A stretch of DNA of 64,000 bases from Gibbula magus (lineage: Eukaryota; Mollusca; Gastropoda; Trochida; Trochidae), in the NCBI GenBank assembly GCA_936450465.1, contig OW388302.1, positions 14,657,530 through 14,721,529 on the forward strand, in the 5' to 3' direction. Position numbers and translations under genes: made by a program. A model generated the notes under the pieces. It worked only from the letters and a program-made list of their open reading frames with translations, searched no databases and was not told the DNA's origin. Positions 56,193 through 64,000 of the stretch are shown here, piece by piece. Numbering within the stretch: the stretch's first letter is position 1; each line of letters begins with the position of its first letter.

Positions 56193-56306
56193 GAAAATCA
56201 GCAATGATACAATTTAGTCCCCATTCATTCTTCATAATATCTTTATCTTTTTCTGAAATATGTATATCTTGCAGACAGATAATTGAATAATTCTGTCGTT
56301 TCCATA
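56193..56306 (-). pseudogene. L1-type LINE fossil, N-terminal endonuclease piece
   Basis: The reverse strand encodes WKRQNYSIICLQDIHISEKD and then KNEWGLNCIIADF. The CLQDIH block is the endonuclease LQE(T/I)H motif of L1-type ORF2. It continues at 55440 on the other side of the nested LINE. Confidence 0.85.
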
Positions 56307-56324
56307 TTCCCTCTCACTACAGCT

Positions 56325-56395
56325 GGTTTTGTGTTGTAATGGTTAGTTTACTTGGCCAGGAACCAGCAGGTCACGGGTTCGATTCCATGTTTCGA
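56325..56395 (+). mobile_element. tRNA-like sequence (SINE head or tRNA pseudogene)
   Basis: TTGTGTTGTAATGGTTAG resembles an A-box region, and GGTTCGATTCC (56376-56386) is a perfect B box. The preceding GCAGGTCACG has a plausible variable/T-stem context. The acceptor stem does not close, so a functional tRNA is unlikely. No SINE body is recognised downstream. Confidence 0.5.
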
Positions 56396-56689
56396 CGCAT
56401 TTTTTTAGTTTGATTTGTGTTGATAACTGCTATCTTCTGTAGTGTATCAACCTACATTTTCGGAGAAGAATTCAAAGAACATTGTTTTTAAATCAAGAAG
56501 TAGTCTATCTAGACTGGTATTAAGTATTGTACCAGATGTTCATAAGATGGACACGGTATTCATAATGAACATAAATTGAATACCAGAGTAAAACAAATAA
56601 ACCAGTGTGTAAGTGAAATTACCTTCTGGACAAGCTTCAGCGGGCACACAACTCGGCAGCACCAGTAATATCTCACACAAAGAAGTATG
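56396..56689. other. Intron sequence, nothing recognised
   Basis: No gene or repeat seen. Confidence 0.35.
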
Positions 56690-57073
56690 ACAAACAACTA
56701 CATGGCTGACAATAAGGGAGAGGATCGAATTCAAATTGTTGATGTTTGTCTTCAAGGCGCTAAACAGCCTTGCTCCAGAAAACATCCAGGAGCTCATCAC
56801 CCCCCTTTCAGCTAGGGAGGACTTCAAGATCAGTTTCTACTCTTACAGTCACTGTCCCAGTCACACGAACTGTCACACATGGTGACAGAGCTTTCTTTAA
56901 AGCAGGGGTTGTTTTATTGAACAAACATCAAGCCTACTTACGTGAGAATACCAATGCCACAAGTTGACAATCTTAACTAAAAGTCCTATGTTCAAGAGAG
57001 CATATGACTTAGCGCCTCTTAGCAGTTTTCTGTATTAGGCACTGTATAAATGCTTAGCATTATTATTATTATT
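56690..57073 (+). mobile_element. LINE 3' end (CR1/L2-like) with (ATT)n tail
   Basis: Decayed translation gives IRERIEFKLLMFVFKALNSL, APENIQELITPLS and PVTRTVTHGDRAFF, the usual C-terminal order of CR1/L2-type ORF2 proteins. It ends in TAGCGCCTCTTAGC...GGCACTGTATAAATGCTTAG with an ATTATTATTATTATT tail (57059-57073). 5'-truncated and frameshifted. Confidence 0.82.
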
Positions 57074-57836
57074 AAGTTAATAGCTTTTTGAAGAACAGAA
57101 TGATTAGATTTATGCGTTCCTGCAGTCGATTGGGGTTTATTGATTTATTGAAATATCTGGATTTGTTAGGAATGATGAATTGGGTTATTTGCTCCTTTGA
57201 CGGAAAAGCTGTTGAGTTGTGTTTGAAGTCGAGATTAAAGATATACTCGAACATGTGTAGAAGGTATAATTGGAGCAGGGGTGGGCGGAGGAAGGGTATT
57301 GGGCGTAATCGAGTTATTGGAGAAAGAGGATTTTTAAATGTTGTAGGCTTAATATGGTGATTTACCAGTGGTTTGGGGGTTTTTATTCGGGAGGGTTATG
57401 TTTAGGGGATTTAATTGACATATACATGGTTGTGGTTTGGTTTATTGAAATGTGACAGGTGATGGAGAGGTGGTATCATATTTTGTATTCCAAAGAAGCG
57501 GTTTGATTTGAATGATTGAGCCTCTGGTGTGCGTTAATTTGTGTTAGTTTGCTTGGTGAGAGAATGGTTGGGGTCCGTTCTTCCTTCCCGAAAAGGGGTA
57601 CCTGTCTTCAGAAATCAATATGGAAATGTTTTTCATGTTAAGAAACGAAAATATTTTTCTTAAAATCGGTTTGTTATATTATTTGATATTCTTAGAACTC
57701 GGGTTATTAGTATGTTGAGTCGGTTCCAGAAAAAACGGATGTCACTTGATCAGTCATGAGTTATATATTTACTTATGACACAGTTCACTGTTTTTGTCAA
57801 TCACTGGTTACTGGTGATATAATCGTCTTAATTCAG
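57074..57836 (+). repeat. Decayed G/T-rich repeat before exon 2b of gene C
   Basis: To about 57590 the + strand is C-poor with TTATTGAAATATCTGGATTTG, GTTATTGGAGAAAGAGG and similar pieces, like the introns after exon 1. From about 57770 it repeats the GTCAATCACTGGTTACTGGTG motif also seen before exon 2a. Confidence 0.5.
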
Positions 57837-57962
57837 GTCTTTATGGAGAGGAATGCACATTGGATGAAGAATGTTACTTGCCCAACTCAGAGTGCAGACA
57901 GTCTACATGTGGCTGCATCGTAGGTTACAGCTTCAACCCAATAAACAGCACCTGCATCCATG
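57837..57962 (+). CDS. Gene C exon 2b: EB-type six-cysteine module
   Basis: 126 nt, phase 1-1, acceptor TTAATTCAG, donor G|GTAACA. It encodes LYGEECTLDEECYLPNSECR, then QSTCGCIVGY and on to the sixth cysteine in STCIH. Exact length and cysteine spacing are the same as in genes A and B. It precedes exon 3 by 609 bp, the usual short second intron, so this is the standard EB exon of the unit and 52136 is the extra one. Confidence 0.85.
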
Positions 57963-58571
57963 GTAACATGCCAATACACTGGCCTATTCATCCCTATTTT
58001 TAATTTCTTTTGTCAAGTCTTTCTTGTCTTGTTCATGATCAGACAATTGTTGATTTACATAGTAAACATTAGAGATTGTATTTTAGAAACAGTTTTCATT
58101 CATATTTCGGAAAAAAACCAAGCATTTTGATGAATTGTCGTTTTAGAATCTTCTCAACTAGAAGTGATAGTAAATTTAAAAGGCGTTTTGGGGCTTGTAT
58201 AATGAGTTAGCAATGATGTGTCAATAAATTCAAGTACAAGAAGATTTTTAATGTCCGCAAAATCTTTTATTAATAACATTTCTGCGTTTTTATATTTTGT
58301 TTTATAAATTGTTAACTGAAGTGCCATACTTACTGGTCAAAAACAGTTTGACACAGCGATATGAGCAGCCCAAGTGTATTTGAACTGAAAAACATGTATT
58401 ATGTACAATGCATGTACCTTTGAATGACAGTCAAACGAAATTTTCTCACGTAGCAGTATGTCATGTTATACTCTGTTTAAAATGTGAAGACGTTTCTTTT
58501 TGTTAATAAAAAATTCTCATTTATTGCCACTATCCAAATCACCTACTTAATATAAAGTTGTTATATTGCAG

Positions 58572-58825
58572 GATGTGAAGAATACGGCAATACCTATGCA
58601 ATCTTTACCGGCCTTGCAATAATGGGTCTTGACTTGCAATCAATTTACGTCACTTCTCTTCAACAATGTAAGGATGCCTGTTCCAGCATGAGCAACTGCA
58701 AAGGGTTTGATTATGATGCGCCAGGCTCTTATTGCTATCGGAAGCACAGTGTGGTGTTAGATGACCCTTCTAAATTGAGACAGTCTGCCACAAACATACA
58801 TGGGGTCAGAAACTGCAACAACTAG
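58572..58825 (+). CDS. Gene C last exon: C-terminal PAN/Apple-like module
   Basis: 254 nt from acceptor TTGCAG|G to TAG, giving a total of 271 aa with exons 36830, 52136 and 57837. Cysteines match exon 3 of genes A and B (CEEYGNTYAIF start, QQCKDACSSMSNCKGFDY core, HGVRNC end), with one extra cysteine pair region (SYCYRK) and one codon fewer overall. Clearly the most diverged of the three last exons. No transmembrane segment. Confidence 0.85.
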
Positions 58826-59189
58826 AAACCATTAACTGGAATGAGATAGGACCTTTTGAATCGTTGGACTACAACTTGCTATACAAAGGTTAAATAGATG
58901 CTACAAAGTTGTCATGCTGACTGAGGTTCATGGCTCATCTTACATCTTCATAGCACATTTCTTATCAATGTGTTAAGTGCGCCTATATGTAGCTCTTTTG
59001 GCAGGTCACTTGTTTAATTTGAAATATGGATATCATTCTATGAAAATACAATGCGGACTGGTGACAACTACCCGTCAACATGCGCAACTTTAGCTTCAGA
59101 AAGACCCCTTTGTGTCTGGATGCTTTTTCAAAGACAATAATATTCAAATGCTCTTGGTATGTAATGCAGTTGTGAGTCAGCGCTGTATA
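58826..59189 (+). other. 3' flank of gene C
   Basis: Begins like the flanks of genes A and B (AGATAGGAC...GGACTACAACTTGCTA, TAGCTCTTTT), so the 3' UTR is homologous. It then diverges. No unambiguous AATAAA before the MITE at 59190. Confidence 0.5.
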
Positions 59190-59554
59190 TTAAAGGAGCA
59201 GTAGCATGTTTTTTCGCTCAAAAATATGTCGACGAAATGTATTTGAAAAATAATTTCACCAATCGTAAAACACCCTACTCTCTTCGGAAACTATAGTTAA
59301 ACATGAGTGCACATGGCTCAGTAAAACCATTTGGGATCGTTTTTTTCATTCGAAATAATAAAATGTGTTCACAATAAAATGACCGCCATGCCATATTTGC
59401 TTTATACGCAACACCATTATTACTTCTACGGATAATTGGTTTGTGTAATAGGATGTTTTACCCTCTAAAGTAAATTTAGATGGCACAACGTATCATTATA
59501 AATAGGAAATTTTAAGAAATAAATTTTGCAAAAAACGTGCTACTGTCCCTTTAA
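59190..59554 (+). mobile_element. TTAA-flanked MITE family A, complete copy
   Basis: A 365-bp element with TTAA at both ends (59190-59193 and 59551-59554), same orientation as 1473-1822 and similar over its whole length (AATTTCACCAATMGTAAAAC, TTTGCTTTATACGCAACA, GATAATTGGTTTGTG). Ends AAGGAGCAGTAGCATGTTTT and AAAACGTGCTACTGTCCCTT. Confidence 0.85.
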
Positions 59555-59910
59555 CTATTACCATTGTTATGTCAAAGTTTAGGTAGATGAGGTCTAATAG
59601 CGCAATGGATAATTTGCTGAATACCAAATATCGAAACTTATTTACAAGTTAGCATGGAGTATAAGAAACCATGTTCCTCGAGTTAGACAGGGCACGATTA
59701 CATTTACTTATCTCCTTAAATGTGAAACTGCTGAACAAGCAAGACGGAAACTCTCAAATGATACTTTTGAACAAACATTTGCAATGAAAGGGATATGAAA
59801 TTCTTATAACAGCTAGATTGAAAAGAATAATGTTCATGTGATTTTTCATCAAAGGAGAACATTACTTCAGGAGAACAAGTTGAAAATATACAATTATAAA
59901 CTTGTGGTAG

Positions 59911-60009
59911 GGTCAATACATGTTTTATGGACCCGAGAACACAATATTGTCAAAGGATTAACCACATTGTCAATATTGTTTTCTCGGGTCCGAAAAATAG
60001 GTATTGACC
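59911..60009. repeat. Hairpin-forming inverted repeat
   Basis: Arms of about 40 bp: GGTCAATACATGTTTTATGG, ACCCGAGAACACAATATTG versus CAATATTGTTTTCTCGGGT, CCGAAAAATAGGTATTGACC, around a loop of about 20 bases. Probably a small foldback element. The 79-codon frame across it is not supported. Confidence 0.8.
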
Positions 60010-60579
60010 GAATCGTCCAGTTCATGATTGTTTTATTATTTGTTTATTACAGAAAAGAAACGAAAATAATTAGATAATTAGGTAATTAGGTAAAAAGGTA
60101 ATTAGGTCAAGACAGTAAGGACTACGGTCAAATGGCATTAAGATAACAATTGTATGATGCCAGGATAACAATAAATGACGTATGAGCGGTGATAAACTTA
60201 TTTTTGTTTTACTCGCTCGTGTAAGATACTTCAGTGTATCATGCTAACGGCAATATTAATACCGCCACTTTATGGCATCACAATAGTTTGCCATTATGTC
60301 ACAATGTCACAATGGGAGTAACGTCATCACAATTTTATCAGACTTGCGGGAATCATAGTTTTAGAGCCATGTCGGCTATTCGCTGGATTATAGGAGGGCG
60401 AGTAATAAACAGAATACTAGACGAATTTCCCATCTGGGATAATGAAGTTTATCTTATCTTATCTTCTATTCAAAATCATTAACTCGCTTGATAAAAATGT
60501 TATTAAACAGATGGTCGTTTATATTATCCTCAATGTCTCAATTTCCAGCTTCAATGACGATTATGTTTATTATTTCTCT
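60010..60579. other. Spacer, no gene supported
   Basis: Contains AATTAGGTAATTAGG short repeats (60070-60110) and TGTCACAATG copies (60290-60335). The 82-codon frame at 60234 includes DEFPIW, recalling EFLIW of exon 1, but the match is too short to claim homology. Confidence 0.4.
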
Positions 60580-61310
60580 ACTGAAATGTAAATAACTTTA
60601 TTGCTTCAACCCTCTATCAACTTCAATGACCATAACATTTATTGTTATGTTACTGAGAAATTATAAAGTTCATCGCTTCAAAGTTCTATCCTCTAGGTGA
60701 CAATGATGTTTATTGTTACTGTAATGAGCAGTGAAAATATTTACCCCTCCGATCCTTTATACTGTACTAGGCAATGATTAAATGTATCGATTCAAGCCTC
60801 TATCAACTTCAGTGACGATTAAGTTTATTGTTACTGTACTGAGCAATGATTAAATTTATCGCTTCAACCTTCTATCAACTTCAGTGACGATTATGTGTAT
60901 CATTACTGTACTGAGCAATGATTAAATTTATCCCTCCAACCCTCTATCGACTTCAGTGACGATTAAGCTTATTGTTACTGTACTGAGCAATGATAAAATT
61001 TATCCCTCCAACCCTCTATCAACTTCAGTGACGATTATGTTTATTGTAACTGTACTGAGCAATGATTAAATGTATCCCTCCAACCCTCTATCAACTTCAG
61101 TGACGATTATGTTTAATGTAACTGTACTGAGCAATGATTAAATCTATGCCTCCAACCCTCTTATATGTATCCCTCCAACCCTCTATCAACTTCAGTGACG
61201 ATTATGTTTATTGTAACTGTACTGAGCAATGATTAAATTTATCGCTTCAACACTCTATCAACTGCAATGTTTGCAAACTATGTTTATCATTACAGTACTG
61301 AGAGATGATG
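60580..61310. repeat. Tandem repeat of about 72 bp (CTATCAACTTCAGTGACGAT)
   Basis: About ten imperfect units of the form CAACCCTCTATCAACTTCAGTGACGATTATG, TTTATTGTTACTGTACTGAG, CAATGATTAAATTTATCGCTT. Single related units occur downstream of the other gene copies (11510-11580, 21590-21660 and 27363-27440), so the array here is a local amplification of an ancestral spacer sequence. Confidence 0.9.
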
Positions 61311-61389
61311 ATACCTCATCTGATAACCCAAACACTGGTATTGATATGGATGTGTCTATTTCGATCAGTTCTGACCCTTGATTGATCCG

Positions 61390-62690
61390 TGCAGATGTCG
61401 ACAGAACGTGATGCCAAGATACAGAGATTATCTCAGATAGGTCTATTTTGGTTTTATACTGTTTGAAATGTTGAACTTATGAATAATGCCATATTTATAA
61501 CTTGACATTCTAATGAAATAATAATCACAAAACATCCAATATCAGTTTTGTATTCACAAGAATATTTGTTTCGGTGAACAATGGTGGTCATAAATGTGTG
61601 AAGTGTTTTTTATATTTGTTTTCTAAGCTTTGTGATTTTTTTTGTACAGTAATTATACAGAGTATTGCTAAGTGGTGACCTCGGTTCTTTCCCAGCAGAT
61701 GTGTTTATTTTTGAGACAGTCAGAATGTACACTAAATTATTCCTGTTTTCTTAGTTGGACGGCTTCTAAAATAAATGATTTGAGTTTTTGGGGTTCGTAA
61801 TGAAAGGTTCTAATTAAAAGAGGTACCTGCAAAGCATTATATTATTGTCTTATATGTTCTTAAAATTTCTAAGATTGCATAGCATGATGTACTATTTATT
61901 CTGTGACCACGGGGATCACTCACATCAGAAGATTGGTGTGCCTTTTTCAGGGATGTTTGACCTGATGTAGTATTGGGAGGACAGTTCAGTTTGTTGATTA
62001 TTTTAAGTGGATACTCAAACAGCAGCAGTGCAAGATCTCGACAGAACCTCCAATAGAGAACACCTAATGATGCCAAGATAGAGAGACTATATCACAAAGG
62101 TCTATTTTGGTTTTATACTGTTTGAAATGTTTAACTTATGAATAATGCCATATTTATAACTTGACATTCTAATGAAATAATGATAACAAAACATCTAATA
62201 TCAGTTTTGTTTTCACAAGAATATTTGTTTCGGTGAACAGTTGTGGTCATAAATGTGTGAAGTGTTTTTTATATTTGTTTTCTAAGCTTTGTGATGATTT
62301 TGTGTACAGTAACAAGTTAGCAATTATATAGAGTATTGCTAAGGGGATTCGGTTCTTTCCCAGCAGATGTGTTTAATTGTGAGACAGTCTGATTGTACAC
62401 TAAATTATTCCTGTTTTCTTAGTTGGACGGCTTCTAAAATAAATGATTTGAGTTTTTGGGGTTCGTAATTAAAGGTTCTAATTAGGTACCTGCAAAGCAT
62501 TATATTAGTTTCTATTATGCCCTCATATATCAATTGCAAAATTCAAAATTTCTAAAATTGCATAGCACGATGTACTATTTATTATATGACCACAGGATCA
62601 CTCACATCAGAAGGTTGGTGTTTACGCCTTTTTCTTTTGGTTAATTTTGTGTTAATCTATTGATTGGTTTTTAGATTAGTGCTGTAATTT
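61390..62690 (+). repeat. Direct tandem duplication, 659-bp period
   Basis: GATGCCAAGATAGAGAG-type sequence at 61410 recurs at 62069, and most of what follows is repeated: TTATGAATAATGCCATATTT, TTTCGGTGAACA, GTGTGAAGTGTTTTTTATAT, GGACGGCTTCTAAAATAAAT. The copies differ by scattered substitutions and small indels, so the duplication is not recent. No coding function seen. Confidence 0.85.
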
Positions 62691-64000
62691 GAAAGAAAAT
62701 CTTGATACCATTTTTAAAAGCGAAATTACCATCTTCATTTAAATATGCAGCTGGTAAACTCCATAATTTTGTAACAAACTATTTGTCTTTGTTATATTGT
62801 ATGTATCTGTTAAAATGTAAAATTCACTTTGTTTTAACAGTATATTTTGTGATGTAATATTGCTATTTTCTATAATTCTTTATTTATCTAGCAGCATGCA
62901 CTATGTTTGACTTATAAATGTCACAGTATATATAAGCTTTGATTGTTGTCAGTGATATAGATATATTATTGGACGTTTGACTTAGATATGTTATTTACTG
63001 TATCGATTGTGTTGTGTATGGAAATACATAAGAATTTTACGTTTTGCTGATAGGGTTTCAATTATTCTTTCCTTCTGCTGTTCCAGAAGTACCTTATCAT
63101 ATGGAGAAGAAAAAAGAAGTTGATCTTTGCGTATTATGTCACTCCATGGACAAAAGTTGATTTTATCTTAACAGGAACAACAGACTCTATGCGTCTTTAA
63201 ATACTAGTGCTCACATTGTTTAGATTCTGAAGTTTTTACTTCATACATTTTTGGGAGGAATTGAGTAAAGTTTGTGTTTCGTTATTGTAATATGTTCTGG
63301 GTAATTGTTTGATTTGTTTTCATTAAATATCAAAACTGTTTTCCTTGTTATCCTTTCTCTTTAGTTAATTTATATAACCATGAACTAGTTATTTGAGAAG
63401 TGACGTCACACTCCAATGGGAACCCGAGATTTCTTGAAACATTGGGAAACTGGTTGCTCTTTGGGTGCCCTGACACCACAAGGGTTTTAATTGCATCGTC
63501 AGCAGGATTTTGATTTTGGCATCTGGTTTGTCATGGTTTAGGCATCAGTTAAGTTAGGATTTCTAAGTGAGGATTTCTAAGTTGGGATTTCTAAGTTAGT
63601 AGTTTTAGTATTGCAAGTTAAGAGTTGGTTTTATTGTTATGAATAATTAGAACCAAGTGGTCCGATCTTTACAGAATTAATTCTTAAATATTTAACATGC
63701 AGTATGTCAACAAGACAACATACACAAGTGCATAAAAGAAAGTGTACAGCTGTTCAATGAGCCCACAAGGTAGTTATAGGGTAGGGCCTATGTAGGTGAT
63801 AAGTGATACACGCAGCTGTGAATGAGCCAACAAATGAAAGAGAACGCAAATTATTTAGAAATTTTGTTAAATGCAAAACAGGATGTAAGTTACATCAAAT
63901 GTCCGCAGTTAATTTAATCAATTTATCTATGAATGTTCGAATTAATGACTAATCAGAGACAAGTGATGTCATGATATAAAACAGCAAATAAGCATTTTTT
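62691..64000. other. AT-rich sequence, no gene recognised
   Basis: No domain-bearing frame, RNA or clear element. A small tandem repeat, GGATTTCTAAGTTGG, lies at about 63556-63605. Confidence 0.5.

Noticed and set aside
56325..56395. Functional tRNA gene
   Set aside because: The B box is perfect, but no closed cloverleaf could be drawn by eye. More likely a SINE head or pseudogene.
60418..60450. Another exon-1 relic (DEFPIW resembling EFLIW)
   Set aside because: Only about six residues match and no cysteine pattern follows. Chance cannot be excluded.

Overview
This window is eukaryotic and animal. It has interrupted genes with GT-AG introns, phase-1 exons that each encode one extracellular cysteine-rich module, and an AT-rich background. 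Fossil LINEs, a tRNA-derived SINE, Tc1/mariner- and hAT-like elements, MITEs and several minisatellites are packed into it. Nothing bacterial is present. The SINE at 13454-13768 ends in a tail I associate from memory with marine gastropods (vetigastropods such as abalone), so a mollusc is my best guess; this is inference.

The only genes I can support are a tandem cluster on the + strand. Each encodes a small secreted protein built as signal peptide + PAN/Apple-like module (exon 1), EB-type six-cysteine module (exon 2) and a second PAN/Apple-like module (exon 3). Gene A has exons 2519-2840, 9796-9921 and 10389-10645 (234 aa). Gene B has exons 18014-18335, 19768-19893 and 20394-20650 (234 aa). 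Gene C is the best chain through 36830-37145, 52136-52255, 57837-57962 and 58572-58825 (271 aa, two EB modules, first intron about 15 kb). Between B and C lie broken copies: an inverted exon-2 scrap (24558-24632), an exon-1 relic split by a Tc1-like element (25512-26231), and two exon-1 pseudogene pieces (32601-32712 and 32867-33115). Intergenic DNA is shared between units (10646-12720 with 20651-23340; 15230-15560 with 29590-29880 and 36050-36120; 17325-17750 with 24825-25500 and 30460-30870). The cluster therefore grew by duplication of large segments that were later interrupted by different transposons.

The most striking object is the 33-bp minisatellite at about 38466-51080, inside intron 1 of gene C. 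It is roughly 12.6 kb (about 380 units by length), almost free of cytosine on the + strand, and has higher-order repeats. Because 33 is a multiple of 3, it keeps very long frames open on both strands (up to 1196 codons on + and 450 on -). I treat these as artefacts, not genes. Decayed versions of similar G/T-rich, C-poor sequence fill other introns of the family. Other minisatellites are an ACTTTGATGAAAA array and a GGTTTCCA array in intron 1 of gene A, a 17-bp array (14632-15176), a 39-bp array (16125-17325) and a roughly 72-bp array (60580-61310).

Mobile DNA includes three TTAA-flanked MITE families, a 487-bp Tc1/mariner MITE with near-perfect ends (35513-35999), a 1.4-kb hAT-like element with a 7-bp target duplication (30905-32310), two Tc1 transposase fossils, a LINE nested in an L1-type LINE (54124-56306), and other LINE and SINE fragments. 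From about 61310 to the end I see no gene, only a 659-bp direct duplication and unassigned AT-rich sequence.
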